A stretch of DNA of 40,655 nt from assembly GCA_020847515.1 (NCBI GenBank), contig JADLBW010000050.1:1-40655 (forward strand), given 5' to 3'. This stretch comes from Pirellulales bacterium (GTDB lineage: Bacteria > Planctomycetota > Planctomycetia > Pirellulales > Lacipirellulaceae). Under the pieces are notes generated by a model, which saw only the letters and a list, made by a program, of their open reading frames with translations, had not been told where the DNA came from and ran no database searches. Shown piece by piece: positions 8,604 to 17,246 of this stretch. The translations under genes were made by a program, and so were the position numbers. Position 1 is the first letter of the stretch; each line of letters starts with the position of its first letter.

Positions 8604-9512
8604 TCACCAGGTCCAGTGGATCCATCGCCCGTCGGGCTCGGCAATTTTCCTTCGCGCCGGCGGGCCGTGGAGCTCGGCGGGCAGGAATCGCGTGCGGCGC
8701 GACAACTGCAGGTCGTCGCGCAGCGGGTTGAATGGGCGCACCGCCACGGGGGCCGAGGCTGCAAAGTTGCCGTAGCCGAAGGCGCCCAGCTCGACGGTCA
8801 GCACGGCGTCGGGCATCAGGTCGAATTCCTGTTCTGGAGCCGTTGACTGGAATGGCAGGCAGACTCTCGCGACGCCGCAGACGAAATCTTCGGGTCGGAG
8901 CATCTGGGTCCACTCGTCAAGTTGATCGAAGCTGGCCGCAGCGGCATTGACTGGCCGGCGCTGGCCGTAGAGGGTGGCGCGAAGACTGCCGCGCACGGCC
9001 AGCGGCAAGCCGTCGTCGGCCACTGCCGCAAGGGCGACCTCGATGCCGTCCGGTTCAACGTCGCGGTCGAGGTTGGCGAGTCGTACATCAAGCAAGTCGA
9101 TCTTCCGGAAGCGAGCGCCGCGGCGCGGCAGGTTGAGGAGGCGGAGTTGCTTGGCTGGATGAGCTGAGGGAGCGGCGAGCGGCGCCCGCGCCGGCTCTGG
9201 CGGCGCCGGCGGCGCGGCGGCGGTCGCCATACTCGCATATCGGCGCTGCAGATCGTCGACGGACCAGGTCGCTCCGTCGACGGCGACTGAATGGATGTTG
9301 GTCCACGCAATCGCCGCGGTCAAGGCGACGGCGCCTTCTTCGCGCCGCAGCCATAGTGCGCGGGCATCGCTGCGCTGGTCCACCACGCCTTGAAGGGCGC
9401 GTCCGTCGACCGTTTCAATAACTATTGGCGGCGCGGCGCCGGCGCTGAGGGGCGCGGCGTGGGCTGTGCAATAGGAGAAAAGGCTCAGTACAATGGCAAG
9501 CGGTCGTAGCAC
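8604..9512 (-). CDS. Secreted hypothetical protein
   Basis: About 302 residues from a GTG start at 9512 (LRPLAIVLSLFSYCTAHA gives a clean signal peptide with an AHA cleavage site). The frame stays open to 9674, but that extension is Arg-rich and non-membrane, so the GTG is preferred. The mature N-terminus has a small beta unit (IVIETVDGRALQGVVD...WTNIHSVAVDG, about residues 27-75), a Pro/Ala linker (about 93-120), then a beta-rich C-terminal domain (about 125-295) with LTVELGAFGYGNFAAS. I do not recognise a named domain. It points towards the secretion operon end and may be an envelope or exported structural protein. Confidence 0.65.
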   Translation of the reverse strand: MLRPLAIVLSLFSYCTAHAAPLSAGAAPPIVIETVDGRALQGVVDQRSDARALWLRREEGAVALTAAIAWTNIHSVAVDGATWSVDDLQRRYASMATAAAPPAPPEPARAPLAAPSAHPAKQLRLLNLPRRGARFRKIDLLDVRLANLDRDVEPDGIEVALAAVADDGLPLAVRGSLRATLYGQRRPVNAAAASFDQLDEWTQMLRPEDFVCGVARVCLPFQSTAPEQEFDLMPDAVLTVELGAFGYGNFAASAPVAVRPFNPLRDDLQLSRRTRFLPAELHGPPARRKIAEPDGRWIHWTW

Positions 9513-9910
9513 TGCGCGGGCGCCGTAGAACCGGAACTGGATGAGAATTCGCCGTGGGCACGCCGTGCGGCGGCGACATCTCCATCCTGATTGGCGGCCG
9601 GGCCGAACGCCAGCAGTTCTGCGACGAGGATGGTTTTGCAGGTCGCGCCGGTGTTGTCGATTCGTGCGGTGCAAGAGAGCTAACGGCGGTGTCGGCTGTC
9701 GGCTATTGGCTATTGGCTGTGGACTAGAAGGCCGTTGCTAGCGGCGGGGATCAGCGTATTTTGCCTGAGGCCCTCAGTCGATAGCCGCTGGCCGATAGCC
9801 AGGCGCTGTTTTATTGAGGCCTGAGGCCTCTGAGTGCGACCAGGCCGCCGGAACGATGCAACATCGCCAACGGATGTTGGCGATTTCCAGCCAACTTGGG
9901 CCAACCGTCG
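9513..9910. other. Divergent intergenic region with heptamer array
   Basis: A 398-base gap between the divergently transcribed secreted protein and the NUDIX gene. The right half holds the repeat array listed separately. No convincing ORF is seen. Both promoters must lie here, but no consensus -35/-10 pair stands out. Confidence 0.6.
9690..9835. repeat. Heptamer-phased inverted repeat array, copy A
   Basis: The left arm is five consecutive 7-mers (TGTCGGC, TGTCGGC, TATTGGC, TATTGGC, TGTGGAC; 9690-9724). After 41 bases a right arm follows in strict 7-base phase from 9766 to 9835: TGAGGCC, CTCAGTC, GATAGCC, GCTGGCC, GATAGCC, AGGCGCT, GTTTTAT, TGAGGCC, TGAGGCC, TCTGAGT. Several right-arm units are complements of left-arm-type units (GGCTATC/GATAGCC), so the whole can fold into a long imperfect hairpin. 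Confidence 0.75.
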
Positions 9911-10471
9911 ATGTCCGATCCTAACGAACCGAAGCGCACATTATATGCCGGCAAATTCATCTCGCTCGTCGCGCGGGGGCGCTGGGAGTACGCCACCCGA
10001 GATTCCGCGCAGCCTGCCGTGGCCATCGTGGCCGTCACGGATGACGACCGGATCGTGCTTGTCGAACAGCACCGGACGCCGCTGGGCGCCAATACGTTGG
10101 AGCTGCCCGCAGGCCTCAGCGGCGACGCTCCCGGGGCCGAAGATGAGCCGCTAGTGACGGCCGCGCGACGAGAGCTTTTAGAGGAAACAGGATACGTCGC
10201 CCAGCGGTGGCGGGAATTGGTCCTCGGGTATTCATCGCCGGGACTGACAGATGAATCGATCGTGTTGTTCCTGGCGGAAGGCCTGTCCAAAGCGGCTCCG
10301 GGCGGCGGCGACGAAAGCGAGGCCCTCACCGTGCACGAGATCCGGCTGGACGACGCGATCGAATGGGTGACGGGGCGGAACACGCCGCTCGACTTCAAAG
10401 TGCTGGCCGGCATCGCCCTCGCGCAGCGCGAACGAAGCCGCCGTCGAACCTCCGCAAGCGACGAGATCTGA
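9911..10471 (+). CDS. NUDIX hydrolase, ADP-ribose pyrophosphatase type
   Basis: 186 residues from ATG 9911 (an in-frame TTG lies 15 bases upstream). The Nudix box core is AARRELLEETGYV near residues 83-96, with the metal-binding RExxEE helix intact; the usual leading glycine is slightly displaced. The strand before it reads NTLELPAGL and the region after it YSSPGLTDESIVLFLA. The SPGxxDE element about 15 residues past the box is typical of ADP-ribose pyrophosphatases of the NudF group. Expected reaction: ADP-ribose (or a related NDP-sugar) hydrolysed to AMP and a sugar phosphate in the cytoplasm. It appears monocistronic. Confidence 0.85.
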   Translation: MSDPNEPKRTLYAGKFISLVARGRWEYATRDSAQPAVAIVAVTDDDRIVLVEQHRTPLGANTLELPAGLSGDAPGAEDEPLVTAARRELLEETGYVAQRWRELVLGYSSPGLTDESIVLFLAEGLSKAAPGGGDESEALTVHEIRLDDAIEWVTGRNTPLDFKVLAGIALAQRERSRRRTSASDEI

Positions 10472-10599
10472 CGGCGCGACGCAGGAAACTCGGCGTAAGA
10501 GGTCCGGGCGATAGTGGCGGCCGACCCGATCAGAAGGGAAAACGCGCCGCCCGCCCACGACCTTTGTTTAACGGCCGCCAGCCGGCCGGCGTCGCTGGC

Positions 10600-12915
10600 C
10601 TAATCAGCGGCCAACAACTTCTTGAGCGTCATGACGTCGACCGGTTTCACCAGGTGGTGGTCGAAGCCGGCCTTGGCGGTGCGCTGGCGGTCCTCGATTT
10701 GGCCCCAACCGGTCAAGGCCACGAGTTTGGCGTGCTGGAGCTGCGGGCGGGCCCGGAATTGCTCGGCGACGTCGTAACCGCTTAGGTCGGGCATGCCCAG
10801 GTCGAGCAACACGATATCTGGCGGAGATCTATCGGCGGCTTCGAGCGCTGCCACGCCGTTATGGACCGCCTGGACGTCGCAGCCGAGGTACTTCAACACC
10901 GCCTCGATGCTCGCGGCGGCGTCCTCGTTGTCGTCGACCACGAGAATGCGCCGCTTGCCTGGCTGCTTGACGGGCAGTTCAACGGCCGCATCGGCCGTCG
11001 CGCTCGGCGGTTCCAGCGACCGGCTGGCGGGCTCCTCGGCGAGCGGCAGCCGCACGGTGAATTCGCAGCCCTTGCCGATTCCTGCGCTAACGACGTCGAC
11101 CCGCCCTCCCTGCCTTTCCGTCAGCCTACGAACGATCGCCAACCCGATGCCAAGGCCTTCATGCGCCGATCGATGATCGCGGTCGGACTGCAGGAACATG
11201 TCGAACACCCGTGGCAACATCTCCGGGGCGATGCCGATGCCATTGTCGCGCACCGCAATGGCTGCCAGACCGCGTTCAGCGCGGACCGAGAGCCATACCT
11301 GGCCGCCGTGGGGGGTATATCTGGCCGAGTTATTGAGCAGGTTCGATACGACTTGAGCAAGCCGCACGGGATCGGCGACGACAGTTATCGCCTCCGGGGG
11401 CAACGACAGGTCGAGTCGATGTCCGGCCGCGTCGATTTTCGGCCGGCTCATTTCGACGGCAAGTTGCACGACTTCGGCGACGTTGAGGCGCTCGTGGCGC
11501 AGCTCGATATTGCCGCTGGTGATTCGCGAGACTTCCAGCAAGTCGTCTACCAGGCGGCCCAGGTTGTGCAGTTGCCGCGTCATAGCGCCGTAAAGTTGCT
11601 GCGTCGACGCATCGGCCCGGCCGGCGAGCAGCAGCGCATCGAGCGAGTTGCGCAGCGGGGCCAGCGAATTGCGAAGTTCATGGGCCAACGTCGCCAGGAA
11701 TTCATCTTTCCGCCGATCGGCCTCGCGCAGCGATTCGTGGACTCGCTTCTGGTCGTCGATGTCGATCGCAGCGCCGACCCAGCGTAAGACGGCGCCGGTG
11801 GCGTCCTTCACGGGGCGGCTGCTGCCGAGAAACCAGCGATATTCGCCGTCGTGCCGACGGCAGCGGAAGACCAGTCCGAACGGCTCGCCCGACCGCAACG
11901 ATTGCTGCCAAAGCTCGGTCACCCAGGGCAAATCGTCCGGATGCGGAATCGACGTCCAGCCTTGTTGCGCCACGTCGTCGTTCGTCAGGCCGGTATACGT
12001 CCGCCACGCGGGGTTCTGGTAGACTGGCCCACCGTCGGCGTCGGTCATCCATAACAGGGCCGGCACGGTTTCGCCGAGCGTGCGGAATACGGCCTCGCTT
12101 TGCCGCACTGCTTCCAGGGACTGCAGCCGCTGGGTGATGTCCACCGTAACGGCAAGCACGGCCATCGGGCGCCCCTGCGCGTCGTCGAGACGCGAGACGA
12201 TGCTGCTGGTCCAAATGGCGGACCCATCCCCCCTAAGATACCGCCTATCGGTGGAAACCGGCCGGCCGGTCTCCAAGAGGCGCGCCCACCCCTCGGCGCA
12301 TCGCGACAGATCGTCGGGGTGGGTGATATCGGCGTCGCTGCAGGCAAGGATCGACTCGCGAGAGCGGCCGAGCATCCGGCACAATTCGTCGTTGACTCGC
12401 TGGAAGCGGCCGTCGAGCGAGATCTCTGCGAACCCGGCGGCCGCTTGCGAGAAAATGGCGGCTAGTCGCGATTCGCTGGCCCGCAGCGCCGCCTCGGCTT
12501 GTTTCTGATCGGTGACGTCGCGCACAACGCCGACGAGCCGCAAACCATGCTGCTGGTCTTCATAGCACTTCGCAGTCTGGGCGACGCAGATCACCTTCCC
12601 GTCCACGGGTCGTATGGCCCGAAACTCGGTGGTGAAATCCGCCTTGCGCTTGACTGCGGCTTCCAATTCACGGCGATACCGGGGCGCATCGTCCGGATGA
12701 ATTAACGAGAGGCCTTCCTCCAAGCGCGTGACCTGATAACCGGGGGGGAAACTCTCGTTGATCCAGCCGCTCTGCGATACGACGAGGCGGTCGGCGACAA
12801 CGTCCCATTCCCAGATCGCCATCCGGGCCGCGTCGAGCGCCATGTGGAGGCGCTCTTCATCCGGCGCGGCACGCTCGCGGCGAATATCGTCCTGAGCGGC
12901 GTCGGCGGTTGCCAT
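10600..12915 (-). CDS. Hybrid histidine kinase: three PAS domains, kinase core, receiver
   Basis: About 771 residues, with no membrane segment, so a cytoplasmic sensor. Three PAS/PAC units occupy roughly residues 20-145, 150-270 and 275-395 (recurrent HPDD, DGxxxW and VxxDITQ elements). A HisKA domain carries the phospho-acceptor His412 in AHELRNSLAPL. The HATPase_c domain has an N box (NLLNNSARYT), the G1 box DNGIGI and a G2 box GLGIGLAI. A linker leads to a receiver domain with phospho-acceptor Asp705 (VLLDLGMPD), acidic pair DDNE and the Lys in LVKPVD. ATG 12915 has GAGGGA at proper spacing; the upstream TTG extension was rejected. No DNA-binding partner is adjacent, so its output probably passes through a separate phosphotransfer protein or regulator. 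Confidence 0.93.
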   Translation of the reverse strand: MATADAAQDDIRRERAAPDEERLHMALDAARMAIWEWDVVADRLVVSQSGWINESFPPGYQVTRLEEGLSLIHPDDAPRYRRELEAAVKRKADFTTEFRAIRPVDGKVICVAQTAKCYEDQQHGLRLVGVVRDVTDQKQAEAALRASESRLAAIFSQAAAGFAEISLDGRFQRVNDELCRMLGRSRESILACSDADITHPDDLSRCAEGWARLLETGRPVSTDRRYLRGDGSAIWTSSIVSRLDDAQGRPMAVLAVTVDITQRLQSLEAVRQSEAVFRTLGETVPALLWMTDADGGPVYQNPAWRTYTGLTNDDVAQQGWTSIPHPDDLPWVTELWQQSLRSGEPFGLVFRCRRHDGEYRWFLGSSRPVKDATGAVLRWVGAAIDIDDQKRVHESLREADRRKDEFLATLAHELRNSLAPLRNSLDALLLAGRADASTQQLYGAMTRQLHNLGRLVDDLLEVSRITSGNIELRHERLNVAEVVQLAVEMSRPKIDAAGHRLDLSLPPEAITVVADPVRLAQVVSNLLNNSARYTPHGGQVWLSVRAERGLAAIAVRDNGIGIAPEMLPRVFDMFLQSDRDHRSAHEGLGIGLAIVRRLTERQGGRVDVVSAGIGKGCEFTVRLPLAEEPASRSLEPPSATADAAVELPVKQPGKRRILVVDDNEDAAASIEAVLKYLGCDVQAVHNGVAALEAADRSPPDIVLLDLGMPDLSGYDVAEQFRARPQLQHAKLVALTGWGQIEDRQRTAKAGFDHHLVKPVDVMTLKKLLAAD

Positions 12916-13597
12916 GCGGATTCCCTCGTCGGCGCCTGCGGTCGGAAGCACAATGGAGAACAGATTGCCCGCTAACGGCCGCAACTGATCAGGCTACGCG
13001 GCAAGAGCCTCGCAAGTTATCACGCCGCGCACGGCAACGGCAACTCGCCCGAAGGCTGGTTGCTCCAATCCGTAGGAAGATCACGTACAAGCCGCAACGA
13101 GCGATTCGTATGGCTTCTTGCGCGGCTAATGAAACCGTTGTTAATTTGGCTGTCGGCTGTCGGCTGTCGGCTGTCGGCTATCGGCTATCGGCTGTCGTCT
13201 GTCGGCCAGAGGAGAGAAAGAGCGGCCCTTTTCCGTCTTGCCGCTAGCGGCTAGGCAGGCCCGTTATGAGCCGCGCAGTTCAACAACCGATGTGCAACTA
13301 AGTGCGGCGTCTTCAACGGCAGAACATTCTGATCACTCCAGCAAGCAGCGTGCAGGAGAACAGCAGGCGAACCTGCCGGCTATGCGCGGGATCGTACCGA
13401 AGACATGCCGGGGTGCGTCTGGTGCACCTACCGAACTTTGCCTGGCAGAGAGGCTGCAAACGGCAACTAAACTGCCCGCCTACTCGCAGGGCGCTTTTCT
13501 CACGGCTTCGATTTGGATGGCAAGTTCGATCAGATGCAGTGCGAAGCCGTAGCCAATCGTCAATATTCCCAACTCTCGATCCGGCCGCGGAGCCCGG
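12916..13597. other. Long intergenic region with heptamer array
   Basis: 682 bases between the start of the hybrid kinase and the end of the next minus-strand gene. The only structured element is the repeat array at 13151-13256. Open frames here are short and lack ribosome binding sites or recognisable motifs, so no gene is called. Confidence 0.5.
13151..13256. repeat. Heptamer-phased array, copy B
   Basis: Eight perfect-phase 7-mers at 13151-13206: TGTCGGC four times, TATCGGC twice, TGTCGTC, TGTCGGC. After a 29-base spacer the opposite-sense units TCTTGCC, GCTAGCG, GCTAGGC run from 13236 to 13256. Spacer and second arm share the pattern AGCG...CTT-T-CGTCTTGCCGC-AGCGG with copy C, showing the two are homologous elements and not independent slippage products. 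Confidence 0.8.
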
Positions 13598-14239
13598 TCA
13601 CCTGGGGCGCCGCCATGCCGCTTCGGCCGAGGTGAGCGGTTCGCCTTCTTCGATTTCTCGGCTTGCCTGAAGGCCCTTGGCCAGGGCGGCTTGAAACATT
13701 CGCACATCGGCTGCCGGGATCTCGTTGATTATCTCGTACCAGAGGATCCGTTCGACCGGCACATCGAGCACCCACTGCTGCTCCAGCAATGCAAGATCCG
13801 CCTCATGGCCATGAACTATTTGCCCCACCTCGGCTTGAACTCGGACCTTCGCCCGATCGTTGAGATGGGCGCGGCGGAGCCGCACAACGTCGACCTTGGT
13901 AGCTTCGCTGCTACGGTACACAGTAATCATCCACTTGCCCTGATGCGCCAGCCGAATCCATCGCTGCTGGGCCTCAACGGCCGCACTGCACAGGCGGCCG
14001 TCATGGCGATCGAGCTCGCGTCGCTGCCCGTCTTCAACGGCGAGGGCGGGCGCCAGGCTGTCCGATGTCCTTGCCGGGGCTCGTTCGTGCGTCCGATCCT
14101 TCAACGATGACACGATAACCTCCTCCAATTCCTGACGATCCGCTACGGCCACGGCCAATGACGAGAGAACAACCATCAATTTGAGGATTCGGCGGCAGGG
14201 ACGCAAGAGCAAGCAGCGGCTTGGGGGTATTACGAGCAC
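13598..14239 (-). CDS. Secreted hypothetical protein
   Basis: About 213 residues if started at GTG 14239, which gives a basic n-region (LLLRPCRRILK) followed by LMVVLSSLAVAVA, a good signal peptide. ATG 14174-14176 would leave a hydrophobic stretch with no basic lead. The mature part is charged and soluble: a central region (KWMITVYRSSEATKVDVVRLRR) and a helical C-terminal region (ERILWYEIINEIPAADVRMFQAALAKG). No known domain is recognised. A 139-residue frame on the plus strand overlaps it but lacks a signal peptide or motif. The gene could be a lineage-specific periplasmic protein; the coding call itself is moderate. Confidence 0.5.
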   Translation of the reverse strand: MLVIPPSRCLLLRPCRRILKLMVVLSSLAVAVADRQELEEVIVSSLKDRTHERAPARTSDSLAPALAVEDGQRRELDRHDGRLCSAAVEAQQRWIRLAHQGKWMITVYRSSEATKVDVVRLRRAHLNDRAKVRVQAEVGQIVHGHEADLALLEQQWVLDVPVERILWYEIINEIPAADVRMFQAALAKGLQASREIEEGEPLTSAEAAWRRPR

Positions 14240-14494
14240 CCAATCCGGCGCCGTTGGATTACGAGACTGCAAGCTTCGCCGGACGAATTGCCGCAGCCGC
14301 CCGAGGCGACGGTGACAAAGCCGGCGACTCGATGCGCCGCGGACTGACGGCCGCGGCGACGCCGAGCCGAGCGTAGCGTCGTCGCTTCGATAATCGCTAC
14401 TTTCGGAGTAACCAACCGGTAAATCCGCGCTCTGGAATATGGATGAATTGGCTCGCGGCAGCGAGAATCAGGGATATCGCCGAGCTATAAACGC

Positions 14495-15997
14495 ATGAAC
14501 GCCTACAAATCAAAATATGCGCAAGGCCTTGCCCTGGGGGCGTGGGCGCTGGCGATCGCAGTTCCCCTATCGACTGCGTTTGGCTACGTCCCTAACTCCC
14601 GGTGGACGGCCACCGCATCGGGCGCGGCCGGGAGCGCAGGCGACCCGATTACGCTTACTTGGAGCCTGGCGCCCAACGGCGCCGCCATACCGTCGCGGAA
14701 CCCGAGCAACCTGATTTCTTATTTGGACGGAGCCTTCGGCGCCGGCGTCGGCGGCAGCGATTACACGCTTCGGCCATGGTTCAGCCTGATCAGCGACTCC
14801 TTTGATCGATGGAGCGAACTTGGGGGCGTCCTATTCGTGTACGAGCCGCATGACGACGGCCTGCAACTGACGACGGCTTCGGGAGTATTGGGGGCCCGCG
14901 GCGATATCCGCATCGGGGGCGCCAACGTCGACGGCGTCGGCGGCACGTTGGCCTACGCCAACTTTCCCGACGTCGGCGACATGGTCATCGACACGGGGGA
15001 GTCCGCGAACTTTACCGATGCGACCAATAACTACCGGTCGTTGCGCAATACGCTCATGCACGAGCTAGGCCATGCGATTGGCCTGGACCACGTCGAGTCG
15101 TCGACCGATCGGCTGTTGATGGAGCCGTTCATCGATACGGCGTACGACGGTCCGCAGCTCGACGACATTCGAGGATTGCACGGGCAGTACGGCGATGGGC
15201 TGGAGAAGAGCTTCGGAGGCTTAGGGAACGACGCGCCTCAACGGGCTACGAGCCTCGGACCGCTAGCCGCCGGCGAAACGCGGACTGTCGGCAAAGACGC
15301 CGCGACGGGCCAGACGGTCGGGCCGACCGAGATCGATTTCGTGAGCATCGCCAACAGCGGCGACTACGACTACTTCTCGTTCAGCGTGGCGGCGCCGTCG
15401 CTGCTGTCGGTCGAGCTTACGCCGCGCGGGGGAGTTTTCTTCCAGGCCGCGCAAGGCGGGCAGCAATCGTCGTTCGACGCCAACGCCCGCAATGATTTAG
15501 CGCTAGACCTATACGGGCCCGACGGAACGACGCTGCTTGCTACCGCCAATAGCGCGGCGGCCGGCGTCGCCGAGTCGATCGCCGAGGTGCTGCTTGAGGC
15601 GGCGGAGCAGTACTTCGTTCGGGTCTCAGGGACGAGCGCCTCGGTGCAGCTCTATGAGCTGTCGCTCACCGCGGCGAATGCCGCCGCGCCTTCAGCAGAT
15701 TTTGATTTCGACGGCGACGTTGACGGAGTCGATTTCCTGGCGTGGCAACAGAATCTGGGGAAATCGGGCCCGTCGCTAGCGGGCGACGCCAACCATGACG
15801 CGGCCGTCGACCCTGAAGACCTGGCCATTTTCCACGCGCAGTTTGGCAACGCACCCGGCGGCGGCGACGCCGCGACAGCCGTTCCCGAGCCGGGTGCGAC
15901 GGCCTACGTGGTCGTCGCCGCGATCGGAGCCCTGGCCTTTCAGTCGCGCGCGGCTACGAAGAGGGCGGCGCCCGGCGGGGGCAAGACCTCCAAATAG
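14495..15997 (+). CDS. PEP-CTERM matrixin-like zinc metalloprotease
   Basis: 500 residues, exported: signal peptide to about residue 29 (ending TAFG). The matrixin-type catalytic domain covers about 30-235 and has the metzincin zinc motif HELGHAIGLDH at residues 189-199 (His189, Glu190, His193, His199), followed by LLMEPF as the probable Met-turn. A beta-sandwich region (about 245-395; DYDYFSFSVAAPSLLSVEL) resembles bacterial pre-peptidase C-terminal domains. A dockerin-like pair of calcium loops (DFDFDGDVDGVDFLAW near 400 and DANHDAAVDPEDLAIF near 430) precedes the sorting signal VPEPGATAYVVVAAIGALAF and a basic tail. Expected to be exported and processed by an exosortase, then surface bound. 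No close neighbour suggests a dedicated substrate. Confidence 0.88.
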   Translation: MNAYKSKYAQGLALGAWALAIAVPLSTAFGYVPNSRWTATASGAAGSAGDPITLTWSLAPNGAAIPSRNPSNLISYLDGAFGAGVGGSDYTLRPWFSLISDSFDRWSELGGVLFVYEPHDDGLQLTTASGVLGARGDIRIGGANVDGVGGTLAYANFPDVGDMVIDTGESANFTDATNNYRSLRNTLMHELGHAIGLDHVESSTDRLLMEPFIDTAYDGPQLDDIRGLHGQYGDGLEKSFGGLGNDAPQRATSLGPLAAGETRTVGKDAATGQTVGPTEIDFVSIANSGDYDYFSFSVAAPSLLSVELTPRGGVFFQAAQGGQQSSFDANARNDLALDLYGPDGTTLLATANSAAAGVAESIAEVLLEAAEQYFVRVSGTSASVQLYELSLTAANAAAPSADFDFDGDVDGVDFLAWQQNLGKSGPSLAGDANHDAAVDPEDLAIFHAQFGNAPGGGDAATAVPEPGATAYVVVAAIGALAFQSRAATKRAAPGGGKTSK

Positions 15998-16062
15998 CGA
16001 ATCGGGGCGCCCGGCGCGGCGTGCGCCGTCGAGCGCTCGAATAACGCGGCGCTCTACTGCCG

Positions 16063-17184
16063 CTACTTGCCAAGCCGCCAGCCGGACTGGTCGACGAGAA
16101 TCGAGACGTGCCCCTGATAGCGGTCGTAGACCTCGCGCATCTGATCAATATCGTCGAAGTAGCCGACGACATGGGCGGCGCTGAAGGAGTCGCCGGCCTT
16201 CACGGGGCGTCCGTGGATCTCCTCGATCATGACGATGATGTCGCCGGGACGCTGGCTGCACCAGGCTTCGTACACGACCGACGGTTCGAGCGTCATGCCG
16301 GCCAGCCAAGGCCCGTCCTGGCCGGTCGTTTTGTCGCGCAGCCGATAGGCGCGGATGAAGCGCTGCGGCGTCTGGTTGAGATCGCGTCGATAGCCGAACT
16401 TCAAGTCGGGCGGAAACGGCTGCAGGAATTCGCTGGACGGAATATGGACGCCGTCGGGGCCGCCTAAATAACTGAGGTAGATCTCGCTGAACGCGTCGCC
16501 GCCGACATGCCGCACGCAGCCCGGCGTGTCGTTGCGGAGAAACATCTCGGGCGAGTCGTTGACGCTGTCGATCTTGTCCATGAGCAGGAAGAAGCGCTCG
16601 CCCTTGGGAAAGACCGCCAGTTGCGTCCAGCGGGATCCGGGCTGGCGCCCAGGCGCGGCGTATTCGAACTGGTAGGAGGTTTCCACGGCCACGAAGTCGT
16701 CGCCGCGGATAACGCGCGGCTGCACCGGCTTCATGCGGTGGCATAGCTGCGGCCCCTCAACCATGCGCTTGCGATGGCTGCTGCCGTGGGCCATCAAGGC
16801 GTAGTGCCGGCGAGCGGGATCCGTCTCATTGGCATACCAGGTATAGCGGCCGACGCCGTGGCCGTCGAGCGCGATCACCTGATCGGCGTAGGCCTCGTCG
16901 CTGCCGGCCTCCATTAGCCAATCGACGACCATGAGGCCGTCGCCAATTTCCCGAAAGCCGGTCCGTTTGTCTACGAACGATCCCTTTTCGATGCCGGTCA
17001 TCCATTGCTTGGGGCTGGACTTGGGAATAACGGCCTCAAGGAGGTCGGTCTCGATTTTGACGGCGCGGTCGTCTTCAGAAACGACGACCCAGGAATCGGC
17101 GGACGCCGCCCCGGAGATCAACAGGGCGCCGTCGGACAGGGCGATGCTCAAGCCGCCCAGCAACACAGCGATGTATTTAGGCAT
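16063..17184 (-). CDS. Secreted hypothetical protein, partner of the NagB-like gene
   Basis: 373 residues from ATG 17184, with a signal peptide ending near ASA (about residue 29). The mature chain is beta-rich with many aromatic residues (GVGRYTWYANETDPARRHYALM, FLLMDKIDSVNDSPEMFLRND, DLKFGYRRDLNQTPQRFIRAYRL), reminiscent of carbohydrate-active beta-sandwich proteins, but I recognise no named family or catalytic signature. It lies 62 bases downstream of the NagB-like gene on the same strand and is probably co-transcribed. Inferred role: periplasmic handling of an amino sugar or glycan whose product feeds the NagB-like enzyme. This rests on context only. Confidence 0.75.
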   Translation of the reverse strand: MPKYIAVLLGGLSIALSDGALLISGAASADSWVVVSEDDRAVKIETDLLEAVIPKSSPKQWMTGIEKGSFVDKRTGFREIGDGLMVVDWLMEAGSDEAYADQVIALDGHGVGRYTWYANETDPARRHYALMAHGSSHRKRMVEGPQLCHRMKPVQPRVIRGDDFVAVETSYQFEYAAPGRQPGSRWTQLAVFPKGERFFLLMDKIDSVNDSPEMFLRNDTPGCVRHVGGDAFSEIYLSYLGGPDGVHIPSSEFLQPFPPDLKFGYRRDLNQTPQRFIRAYRLRDKTTGQDGPWLAGMTLEPSVVYEAWCSQRPGDIIVMIEEIHGRPVKAGDSFSAAHVVGYFDDIDQMREVYDRYQGHVSILVDQSGWRLGK

Positions 17185-17246
17185 GATTCATTCACCGAGG
17201 GCCTGGGCGGGCAGCAAACGCCGCCTGCGAAACGCTGCGCGCCGCA

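Noticed and set aside
13151..13256. CRISPR-like array
   Set aside because: Units are 7 bp in direct tandem with no spacers and no cas genes nearby; this is a heptamer repeat array.
13691..14110. 139-residue plus-strand frame opposite the secreted hypothetical protein
   Set aside because: No ribosome binding site or motif; the minus-strand frame is longer and begins with a signal peptide.
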